From: CAZZCN01 sp964652975
GTDB lineage: Bacteria; Bacillota; Clostridia; Saccharofermentanales; UBA5734
Assembly (NCBI GenBank): GCA_964652975.1
Contig: CAZZCN010000139.1
Location: forward strand, 1-5,760
Direction: 5' to 3'
DNA length: 5,760 bases
Position numbers and translations under genes: made by a program. The notes under the pieces were generated by a model. It ran no database searches, was not told the DNA's origin, and worked only from the letters and a program-made list of their open reading frames with translations. This document shows positions 1 to 5,760 of the stretch, piece after piece (positions within the stretch are counted from its first letter, which is position 1; every line of letters starts with the position of its first letter).

Positions 1-3000
1 AGGTGTGCGGCAAAGTTTCTTATATAGGCTATATCCGCCAATGTCACTATCTGCGGCGGCATTTCACCATATCTGTCCGAAAGTTCGTCAAGTGCGTCAA
101 TATAAGCTGTCTCGCTGTTTATCCCGGATACACGCCTGTACATATCCATTCTCTGGCCTTCATCTGGAACATAAGATTTAGGTATGTATGCATCGATTTC
201 GAGTTCGACACTTGCATCAAACCTTTCGGCAGGCCTCTCACCGGTCTGGGAATTAATCTCTTCTTCAAGCATTTTACAGTACAGGTCATATCCGATGGCG
301 TCCATATTGCCATGCTGTTCACCGCCAAGGAGGTTGCCTGCGCCTCTTACTTCCAGATCCCGAAGCGCGATTTTGAATCCACTGCCAAGCTCGGTATAGT
401 CACGGATTGCCGCAAGACGTTTCTGGGAAACTTCGGTGAGCACTTTGTCCTGTCTGTATGTTATGTACGAAAACGCTTGACGCTGCGACCTTCCAACCCT
501 TCCCCTAAGCTGGTATAATTGCGCAAGTCCTAATCTGTCCGCATCCTCGACTATGATGGTATTGACATTCGGCATGTCTATTCCTGACTCGATTATTGTG
601 GTGCAGACGAGTATGTCGGCATTGCCGTGCAAAAAGAAACTGATTGCATCCTCGAGCTCCTTTTCGTGCATTTTACCGTGTGCATGTATAATTTTCGCCC
701 CGGGCAGCATTTTCTCTATCGCCTTTACTTTTTCTATTATTCTTGAGGTATTATTGAAAAGATAAAAAACCTGTCCCTGTCTTGAAATCTCGCGAAGCAT
801 TGCTTCTGCTACAATGCCTTCGTCATATTCCATTACGTAAGTCTGCACCGCTCTCCTGTCTACCGGCGGCTCTTCCAGCACGCTGATGTCACGTATTCCC
901 GCCATTGACATATGAAGCGTCCTGGGGATGGGCGTTGCGGTCAATGTAAGCACATCAACCGATGGGAAACGCTCCTTAAGGCGTTCCTTGTGGTCCACAC
1001 CGAATCTTTGTTCCTCGTCTATAACAAGCAGCCCCAAATCCTTGAAGTTAACATCCTTTGACAGCAGCCTGTGTGTTCCAATGACAATCTCGAGAGAACC
1101 TTTGGCAATTTCTCTCTTCGTTTCTTTTATCATGGCATCTGAGGCAAATCTACTTAAAAGTCCTACTCTGACAGGGAAATCCTTGAGCCTTTCCTGCAGA
1201 TTCTCGAAATGCTGCTGAGCCAGAACGGTGGTGGGTGCCAGAATTGCTGCCTGCCTGCCATCCATTACACATTTGAAAACAGCTCTGAATGCGACCTCGG
1301 TCTTGCCGAACCCCACGTCTCCACAAAGCAGCCTGTCCATTACCTTGTCAGACTCCATGTCCGCCTTTATCTCCTCTATGCTTCTAAGCTGGTCGTTAGT
1401 CTCATCGTATTCAAATTCATCTTCGAATTCTCTTTGCCATACGGTATCCGGAGAAAATTTGAATCCCTTGATAGCCATCCGCTCTGCATAAAGCTTAACA
1501 AGATTGGTCGCCAGTATTTTGATTGAGGCTTTGGCTTTTTCTTTTAGTCTCGACCATTCCTGACCTCCCAGTTTTGATAAATGCGGCTCCTTCCCTTGTG
1601 ATCCTACATACTTCTGTATCTGGTCGAGAGCTTCCATCGGTATGTATAGGGTGTCGGCTTTTGCATATTCAATCTTGAGATAGTCTCTTTTTGATCCGTT
1701 GGAGTCAATATTGACAAGACCCATATATTTGCCAACGCCGTGAATTTCGTGAACAACGAGGTCTCCTGGCCGGAGGTCACTGAACAGGTCAATCGAAATA
1801 CCCTTTTTGTTCTTTTTCTTAAGACGTCTTGCGGCAGAAAATATCTGTTCGCTGCCTATGAAAAGTACGTTGGCCGCTGTGTACTCGAAGCCGTTCTCGA
1901 CTGTAACCGGCGCATACTCAGGCGATATTCCTTCTGTAGCAAGGAATTCTGAAAGACGACGGCGTTTCTCTACATCGCTGATCATTATCACCGTCTTCTC
2001 ACCGTTATTGTTACGTTCCCGGATCTGAGCCGCCAGGTCTTTCTCCTTGCCTCTGTATGACATGGTTTCTTTAGAAGCGATATTGAATTCAACGGCATCC
2101 CTCGGCATGCCCTTGGTGGATGGAATGACTGCAAAATAACACACCTGCCACATTTTTTCTATCTTAGTGAGGATGTCTATTCCTTTAAAAAGAACGTCCT
2201 CGGAGCAGGGAAGGATTTTCTCGCGCAGTATGAGCGACTTGAATCTTTCGTAAAAGTCTGCAAGGTAGGAATCCATTCTGTTGCTTATAAAATTCAATTC
2301 ATCAACTGCGAGCAGGACTGTCTTTAAGTCGATATAATCGAATATCGACTCGGCATCAGGATAGATTATGGAAATGTATCTGTCTGCGACCGAAAAATAT
2401 GATCCTTGCTCGATTTTCTCAAGGTCATGAATTTTAACGGCTCTTGCACCACCTGACTCCTGTGCGTCTACTTTTGCGATTATATCTTCAAGACAGTTAT
2501 CCTGAATTATTACCTCACGTGCAGGGTATATTGCTATCTCCCTGAGCATTTCAACCGAACGCTGGGTGTTGATGTCAAAACGCTTTATTGCGTCAATGGA
2601 ATCGTCGAAAAAACTTATTCGTATGCCGGTCTTGCCTGAGCTTGACGACAAAATCTCCTCCGGCAGAATTATGTCGATAAGGTCACCTCTAATAGAAAAC
2701 TGTCCGGGACTGTCGGTCATCTGTACACGCTCATATCCCGTTGCAACCAGCTTTGCCGAAACATCCTCGATTTTGAATTCACCGTCAAGATTCAGCGTGA
2801 AACAAAGCGACATGAAATCTTTAACCGGCATGAGCTTGGACATGGACGCAGCAGCAGTAACCAGGCACACATCATAGTTTCCACTCAACAACCGAAATGT
2901 CACCGCAAGTCTTTCGAGTTCGGACTCTCTGCTTGAAGCATAGGTATCCAGAAGATTAAGCTCCCTTTGCCTGAAAACCACAACCCTCTTGTCACCATAG

Positions 3001-3233
3001 CCTGCGATCTCTGCAGCAAGGCTTCGAGCCTTCAATTCGTCGGATACGAGTACCCACGGTTTTCTTGAAAGATCGTTGCCAAGGGCGGTAAGTATAAAAG
3101 TCTTAAGTGGATCCGGAGGCCCGACTATATACGGTATAAATCGCTTGCCACTCTGAAGTGACTTTTTGATTTGCGCGTATTTGTCGTCTCTCGATGAAAG
3201 TGATATGAAATCTTCATAGGTTAATAACGGCAT
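1..3233 (-). CDS. mfd: Transcription-repair coupling factor Mfd (3' end cut by window edge)
   Basis: Mfd is an ATP-driven DNA translocase that removes RNA polymerase stalled at DNA lesions and recruits UvrA for nucleotide excision repair. The frame stays open from the ATG at 3233 to the left edge, giving 1077 codons; the family is usually about 1150-1180 residues, so only the C-terminal end is missing. Domains in order: a UvrB-like N-terminal module with GQFSIRGDLIDI; the RNA polymerase interaction domain beginning near residue 485 (VVHEIHGVGKYMGL, His495); Walker A GDVGFGKT at 638-645; DEEQRFG (Walker B) at 739-745; TATPIPRTL from 765; helicase motif VI RGRVGRS at 910-916; and the TRG motif GSGFKIALRDLEVRGAGNLL from 950. 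All motifs tested lie in one frame, so I see no frameshift. The start lies 5 bases after the pth stop with only a weak purine-rich AAAGAG upstream, which suggests translational coupling. Identity is very secure. Confidence 0.97.
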   Translation of the reverse strand, partial: MPLLTYEDFISLSSRDDKYAQIKKSLQSGKRFIPYIVGPPDPLKTFILTALGNDLSRKPWVLVSDELKARSLAAEIAGYGDKRVVVFRQRELNLLDTYASSRESELERLAVTFRLLSGNYDVCLVTAAASMSKLMPVKDFMSLCFTLNLDGEFKIEDVSAKLVATGYERVQMTDSPGQFSIRGDLIDIILPEEILSSSSGKTGIRISFFDDSIDAIKRFDINTQRSVEMLREIAIYPAREVIIQDNCLEDIIAKVDAQESGGARAVKIHDLEKIEQGSYFSVADRYISIIYPDAESIFDYIDLKTVLLAVDELNFISNRMDSYLADFYERFKSLILREKILPCSEDVLFKGIDILTKIEKMWQVCYFAVIPSTKGMPRDAVEFNIASKETMSYRGKEKDLAAQIRERNNNGEKTVIMISDVEKRRRLSEFLATEGISPEYAPVTVENGFEYTAANVLFIGSEQIFSAARRLKKKNKKGISIDLFSDLRPGDLVVHEIHGVGKYMGLVNIDSNGSKRDYLKIEYAKADTLYIPMEALDQIQKYVGSQGKEPHLSKLGGQEWSRLKEKAKASIKILATNLVKLYAERMAIKGFKFSPDTVWQREFEDEFEYDETNDQLRSIEEIKADMESDKVMDRLLCGDVGFGKTEVAFRAVFKCVMDGRQAAILAPTTVLAQQHFENLQERLKDFPVRVGLLSRFASDAMIKETKREIAKGSLEIVIGTHRLLSKDVNFKDLGLLVIDEEQRFGVDHKERLKERFPSVDVLTLTATPIPRTLHMSMAGIRDISVLEEPPVDRRAVQTYVMEYDEGIVAEAMLREISRQGQVFYLFNNTSRIIEKVKAIEKMLPGAKIIHAHGKMHEKELEDAISFFLHGNADILVCTTIIESGIDMPNVNTIIVEDADRLGLAQLYQLRGRVGRSQRQAFSYITYRQDKVLTEVSQKRLAAIRDYTELGSGFKIALRDLEVRGAGNLLGGEQHGNMDAIGYDLYCKMLEEEINSQTGERPAERFDASVELEIDAYIPKSYVPDEGQRMDMYRRVSGINSETAYIDALDELSDRYGEMPPQIVTLADIAYIRNFAAH

Positions 3234-3238
3234 TTGTT

Positions 3239-3847
3239 CTACTCTTTCGATTTGTCGTTTGTTTGCTCTTTTATATTTTTCTTAAGGCTTATCGATTTCA
3301 TAATGCCCTTGCCAAGCAGATCTTCAATTACCTGGACAGAAGTCTTGATCGCCTCAAACACGGTTTCCTTCTGAATGTCGGGTATCTCGGATAAAACATA
3401 GTCAACTATCTGCCAGTTATCCGGCATAGGCCCTATGCCGATGCGGATACGCGGGAACGCGGACGTGTTAAGATGTGTTATCACCGAACGCATTCCGTTG
3501 TGGGTTCCTGCACTTCCTTGAGGCCGGATTCTTATATTGCCTATATCTATGTCGATGTCATCATAAATCAGCAGAGTGCGTTCCTCAGGTATCTTGAAAA
3601 AAGAAACCGCCTCTCTTACACTCTCCCCGCTGTTGTTCATAAAAGTCGCAGGCTTGAGAAGAATGACCTTCTGGCCGTTTATCTCGCCTTGTCCGTAGAT
3701 ACCTTTGAACTTAATCTTGGTGATTTTGATATTATATTTCTGGGAAAGGTACTCCAGCACCATAAAGCCCATGTTGTGCCAGGTTCTTTCGTACTTGCCG
3801 CCCGGATTCCCAAGCCCTGCTATGAGCCAGATGTTATCATTTTGCAA
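3239..3847 (-). CDS. pth: Peptidyl-tRNA hydrolase
   Basis: This cytoplasmic enzyme cleaves the ester bond of peptidyl-tRNAs released from stalled ribosomes, recycling the tRNA. At 202 residues it is slightly longer than the roughly 190-residue family norm, with a charged Lys/Glu-rich tail. The N-terminus shows the signature LIAGLGNPGGKYERTWHNMGF, with Asn14 and the catalytic His24. PATFMNNSGESV (Met70, Asn71) and YDDIDIDIG (Asp97) follow, then GTHNGMRSV with Asn117, and RIRIGIGPMPDNWQIVDYVL. These match Asn10, His20, Asn68, Asp93 and Asn114 of the E. coli enzyme, so it should be active. Small departures from the commonest consensus are Trp for Arg before the catalytic His, Thr in place of the second Gly of GGHNG, and Met for Arg in the RIGIGRP stretch. 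The ATG is chosen because AAGGAGAT lies 7 bases upstream. mfd follows after 5 bases; the 208 bases upstream carry repeats. Confidence 0.97.
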   Translation of the reverse strand: MQNDNIWLIAGLGNPGGKYERTWHNMGFMVLEYLSQKYNIKITKIKFKGIYGQGEINGQKVILLKPATFMNNSGESVREAVSFFKIPEERTLLIYDDIDIDIGNIRIRPQGSAGTHNGMRSVITHLNTSAFPRIRIGIGPMPDNWQIVDYVLSEIPDIQKETVFEAIKTSVQVIEDLLGKGIMKSISLKKNIKEQTNDKSKE

Positions 3848-3854
3848 TATTCTT

Positions 3855-3862
3855 ATCTCCTT
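3855..3862 (-). promoter_or_regulatory. Ribosome binding site of pth
   Basis: The minus strand reads AAGGAGAT here, 7 bases before the ATG at 3847. It is a near-perfect Shine-Dalgarno sequence and fixes the pth start. It is the only strong one between the GlmU-family gene and mfd, so mfd translation probably depends partly on ribosomes finishing pth. Confidence 0.85.
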
Positions 3863-3873
3863 GGTTTTGGTTT

Positions 3874-3922
3874 TAACGGAATTTTAACGCGTCGCCAACG
3901 AAGCATAACGGAATTTTAACGC
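3874..3922. repeat. About 1.5 tandem copies of a 32-bp unit, homologous to one arm of the neighbouring palindrome
   Basis: The 17-mer TAACGGAATTTTAACGC occurs at 3874-3890 and again at 3906-3922, a period of 32 bp. It occurs a third time at 4046-4062, inside the palindrome next door. The longer stretch 3890-3922 matches 4030-4062 over 33 bp with one mismatch (A at 3901, C at 4041). The block therefore looks like a truncated, partly duplicated copy of the right arm of the 3945-4067 element. It sits 12 bases upstream of the pth ribosome binding site, within the presumed leader of pth. No open frame of interest crosses it. Confidence 0.85.
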
Positions 3923-3944
3923 CTTCTTCCGTACTTGTTTTATA

Positions 3945-4067
3945 AGGATGCAGGAAAAATTTCGTTAGGCAAGGCGGAGGCGGGTTCAAAAGAAGGAGCA
4001 TATTGGGTATATGTGACTGATTTTGAACCCGTCGCCAACGCAGCATAACGGAATTTTAACGCATCCT
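3945..4067. repeat. 123-bp imperfect palindrome (MITE-like or REP-like element) overlapping the stop of the GlmU-family gene
   Basis: Two 47-bp arms (3945-3991 and 4021-4067) flank a 29-base centre. The outer ends pair perfectly (AGGATGC at 3945-3951 with GCATCCT at 4061-4067), and so do the inner ends (GGGTTCAAAA at 3982-3991 with TTTTGAACCC at 4021-4030). Between them the arms are related but imperfect, sharing CGTTA and AAAATT-type blocks with compensating one-base gaps. The centre holds a small nested inverted repeat, CATAT at 3999-4003 with ATATG at 4009-4013. On the minus strand the transcript could fold into a long hairpin, and a run of five T follows CGTTA within the distal arm, so it could slow or end transcription; this is inference. 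I see no clear target-site duplication and no encoded protein. The class of element is unproven without genome-wide copies. Confidence 0.75.
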
Positions 4068-5534
4068 AACCCGATTTTTCTTAAGGACCCAATCATCCTT
4101 GACCAACTGCCTACTTCTGGCAATGGCCATCGCATAAGGTGGAACATCATCGGTTATTGTAGACCCCGCCGCTATATAGGTATTTTCGGAAATCTGGACC
4201 GGGGCTACAAGGTTGCTGTTGCTTCCGATAAACGAGTTCTCGCCGATTTTCGTTCTGCTTTGAACTGTCCCGTCAAAATTCGCAGTTATGCATCCGCTCC
4301 CATAGCTTACATTTTCGCCCACGTCCGAATCTACAATCAGTGCATTGTTAAGGGCTTTCGAATATGCACCTATGCATGAATTCTTAACCTCGACGCTATT
4401 GCCTATTCTCGCATGTGCGCCTATTCTGGATCCCGCTCTGACATAAGAATACGGACCTACGTACGAGCCGGTCTCGAGCTTGCTGCCTGTTATTATGGAA
4501 TTATATACGACCACGTCGTCGCCGATAGTGGAGTCGGTGATCCTTGTATCCGGTCCGATTCTGGAATCTTCGCCGATTGTCGTGTTACCTTCAAGAATTG
4601 TGTTGGGTAGAATCTCAGTGTCCCTTTCGATTCTTACGGAAGCCTCAATCCATGTGGAGTCCGGATCTACTATAGTCACACCGTTCTTCATATGGTTTCT
4701 GCAGATTCGTTTGTTGAGAAGCTTGGTAACCTGCATCAGCTGATACTTGTCATGTACGCCCATAGCTTCTTCAAATGGAACCTTATATGCTCCAACCCTT
4801 CTACCGTCAGAAATTAGAATTTCGATGGCATCTGTGAGGCAATATTCCTTGTTGGCATTATTACATCCTATTCTTCCCAGAACAGACACAAGAAGAGCGG
4901 TATTAAAACAATACATGCTTGAGTTGCCCTCGAACATAACCCCTCTTCGCCCTGAAAACCCGTTATTATATCCATTACCGGTTCCGTTGTTAGCTCCGTT
5001 AACAATCCCGGTACCACCACCGTTACTGCTACTTCCATTGCCCGGCAGGTCGGCACATCCATTGAAATTGCTGGTGATTATATTAGTAACGTCACCATCT
5101 GCGTTCCTTACAATTCTTCCGTATCCGGTAGCTTCCGTTGTGTCTGCGGTTATCACCACAGCCGCGTATTCGCCTTCATTGTAATATTTGATCACATTCT
5201 TCAGTGTCGCTGCGGTTATCAACGGGGTATCACCTCGAATTACAAGCGTGACCCCGGTCCTGCCTTCAAGAAACGGTGACGCCTGCATAACTGCATGTCC
5301 GGTTCCCAATTGCTTCTCTTGTAAAACAAATGGGACCTCCTCGCCGAGAACCTGCCTGACCTGCTCTTGTAAATGACCCACTATGTAAACCTGCTCAAAG
5401 GCCTGTGCCTCCTGCAGCGCTTCCTTAACCCATACTATAACCGGCTTGCCGGCAGTCTTATGCACAAATTTGCATTTTTTGGAGTTCATCCGCTTGCCTT
5501 CGCCCGCCGCCATTACTACTGCACAAATACCCAT
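4056..5534 (-). CDS. GlmU-family bifunctional protein with altered active sites
   Basis: Classical GlmU makes UDP-N-acetylglucosamine for peptidoglycan: a C-terminal acetyltransferase acetylates glucosamine-1-phosphate and an N-terminal domain adds UMP. Both domains are present in 492 residues against the usual 450-460. The nucleotidyltransferase half keeps MAAGEGKRM, the Lys of KCKFVH, LQEKQLGTGHA, Asp102 (E. coli Asp105) and TGYGRIVR. The segment holding Glu154 of E. coli is missing, replaced by a Gly/Asn-rich stretch at about 158-195, and Asn227 is His261 (GVHDK for GVNDR). The left-handed beta-helix half keeps Arg366, Lys384, Asn419, Ser438 and Arg473 equivalents, but catalytic His363 is Asn396, Tyr366 is Leu399 (SKALNNAL for SKASHLTY) and Lys392 is Gln. 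The family is certain; classical GlmU activity is doubtful. The start at 5534 is preferred because GGAGGT precedes it and MGICAVVMAAG begins as in the family; an ATG at 5591 would add 19 residues without a good site. The last three codons and the stop lie in a repeat arm. Confidence 0.9.
   Translation of the reverse strand: MGICAVVMAAGEGKRMNSKKCKFVHKTAGKPVIVWVKEALQEAQAFEQVYIVGHLQEQVRQVLGEEVPFVLQEKQLGTGHAVMQASPFLEGRTGVTLVIRGDTPLITAATLKNVIKYYNEGEYAAVVITADTTEATGYGRIVRNADGDVTNIITSNFNGCADLPGNGSSSNGGGTGIVNGANNGTGNGYNNGFSGRRGVMFEGNSSMYCFNTALLVSVLGRIGCNNANKEYCLTDAIEILISDGRRVGAYKVPFEEAMGVHDKYQLMQVTKLLNKRICRNHMKNGVTIVDPDSTWIEASVRIERDTEILPNTILEGNTTIGEDSRIGPDTRITDSTIGDDVVVYNSIITGSKLETGSYVGPYSYVRAGSRIGAHARIGNSVEVKNSCIGAYSKALNNALIVDSDVGENVSYGSGCITANFDGTVQSRTKIGENSFIGSNSNLVAPVQISENTYIAAGSTITDDVPPYAMAIARSRQLVKDDWVLKKNRVRMR
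4950..5063 (-). other. Gly/Asn-rich low-complexity insertion within the GlmU-family protein
   Basis: Residues 158-195 hold 13 Gly and 9 Asn in 38 positions, with recurring Asn-Gly pairs (NGANNGTGNGYNNG) and a short SSSNGGG run. The DNA is built on repeated AACGG and GGTG-like words but is not an exact tandem repeat. It lies between the family's GYGRI motif and the Asn equivalent to Asn169 (Asn204). It both lengthens this loop by about 35 residues and replaces the conserved EEKDA/EHKDA segment that lines the sugar-nucleotide pocket. It fully accounts for the protein's excess length. It is likely a flexible, surface-exposed linker. Confidence 0.85.
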
Positions 5535-5538
5535 TAAT

Positions 5539-5544
5539 ACCTCC
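5539..5544 (-). promoter_or_regulatory. Ribosome binding site of the GlmU-family gene
   Basis: The minus strand reads GGAGGT here, followed by ATTA and the ATG at 5534. The motif is strong though the spacing is on the short side. It decides the start in favour of 5534 over the upstream in-frame ATG at 5591, which has no comparable site. Confidence 0.8.
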
Positions 5545-5568
5545 AGGATTTCCAGTTTGTCTGTACAT

Positions 5569-5577
5569 ATTTTACCA
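5569..5577 (-). promoter_or_regulatory. Candidate extended -10 promoter for the GlmU-family gene
   Basis: The minus strand reads TGGTAAAAT, an extended -10 (TG, one base, then TAAAAT with one mismatch to TATAAT). The -35 position 17 bases upstream (TGTTTT) is poor. Transcription would start near 5562, giving a leader of about 28 bases with the ribosome binding site inside it. This is a motif match by eye in AT-rich DNA and competes with the candidate at 5624-5652. Confidence 0.3.
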
Positions 5578-5584
5578 CATGAAG

Positions 5585-5689
5585 CTATCATAAAACAGAT
5601 AAAATTTGAGTTATAACAAAAATATGATAGAATATGCAGTAAAGCAAACCAATATATGTTGTATAATTGAAAATACGAAAATGGTTTGC
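5585..5689. repeat. Two 8-bp inverted repeats in the upstream non-coding region
   Basis: CTATCATA (5585-5592) pairs with TATGATAG (5623-5630), and GCAAACCA (5644-5651) pairs with TGGTTTGC (5682-5689). Each pair is perfect and each is separated by exactly 30 bases. They flank or overlap candidate promoter elements, so they could be operator-like. Short perfect pairs arise readily by chance in AT-rich DNA. No gene is visible from 5535 to the right edge on either strand. Confidence 0.35.
5624..5652 (-). promoter_or_regulatory. Candidate sigma-A-type promoter for the GlmU-family gene
   Basis: On the minus strand TTGGTT (5647-5652) and TATCAT (5624-5629) are separated by 17 bases; the -10 matches the consensus at five of six positions and the -35 at three. 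Transcription would begin near 5617, giving a leader of about 80 bases. Both hexamers overlap arms of the inverted repeats noted in this region. Support is weak because the DNA is AT-rich. Confidence 0.3.
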
Positions 5690-5760
5690 CGAATGCAGTT
5701 CGACAGCAGATACAGTATACACTTATCTCAAAATGCTATAGTTGCACTAACCACAATATT

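Noticed and set aside
3..518. 171-codon open frame on the plus strand
   Set aside because: It lies wholly antisense to the well-conserved helicase and TRG region of mfd and its protein shows no recognisable family; it is a shadow frame.
2430..2441. GAATTTTAACGG inside mfd resembling the intergenic repeat
   Set aside because: Only about a dozen bases match, the flanks differ, and it is in conserved coding frame, so chance is the simpler explanation.
3473..3919. 148-codon plus-strand frame opposite pth
   Set aside because: It is antisense to conserved pth codons and extends into the repeat block; no protein family features are visible.
3874..4062. CRISPR-like array because of the repeated 33-bp unit
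   Set aside because: Spacing is irregular (32 and 140 bp), copies are partial, there are too few units, and one copy is an arm of a palindrome overlapping a coding end.
4747..5184. 145-codon plus-strand frame with Pro/Leu-rich product
   Set aside because: It is antisense to the GlmU-family gene, and its low-complexity Pro/Leu run is simply the complement of the Gly/Asn-rich tract.
5535..5591. In-frame N-terminal extension of the GlmU-family protein from an ATG at 5591
   Set aside because: The extra 19 residues do not resemble the family N-terminus, have no good ribosome binding site, and would overlap the strong GGAGGT that serves the ATG at 5534.
5662..5667. Perfect TATAAT on the plus strand as a divergent promoter
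   Set aside because: There is no acceptable -35 sequence at the right spacing (GTAAAG is found there) and no plus-strand gene begins before the right edge.

Overview
The window looks like chromosomal DNA of a low-to-moderate GC Gram-positive bacterium, most likely a clostridium. I base this on the gene order GlmU-type protein, Pth, Mfd, on the Mfd sequence (DEEQRFG motif, as I recall it from Firmicutes), and on the strong GGAGG-type ribosome binding sites. I cannot name the species.

All recognisable genes are on the minus strand, so they read from right to left. The rightmost 226 bases (5535-5760) are non-coding and AT-rich, and hold candidate promoters and two 8-bp inverted repeats. A GlmU-family gene follows (4056-5534), then a 208-bp gap packed with repeats (3848-4055), then pth (3239-3847). 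After only 5 bases comes mfd (start at 3233), which runs off the left edge with 1077 codons visible and roughly 100 missing.

pth and mfd look like ordinary housekeeping genes: peptidyl-tRNA recycling and transcription-coupled repair. They are almost certainly one transcription unit, and mfd is probably translationally coupled to pth. In many Firmicutes the order is spoVG-glmU-prs-(ctc)-pth-mfd. Here prs is absent and spoVG is not seen just upstream of the GlmU gene.

The most unusual object is the GlmU-family protein. It keeps the whole two-domain architecture and an intact reading frame, but residues central to both catalytic sites of classical GlmU are changed. In the uridylyltransferase half, the segment carrying Glu154 (E. 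coli numbering) is replaced by a Gly/Asn-rich insertion of about 35 residues, and metal-binding Asn227 is His. In the acetyltransferase half, catalytic His363 is Asn and Tyr366 is Leu. It may be a diverged paralogue with a different substrate or a non-catalytic role rather than the cell's essential GlmU. Its stop codon lies inside one arm of a 123-bp imperfect palindrome, and part of that arm is repeated beside pth, which suggests the locus was remodelled by a small repetitive element.
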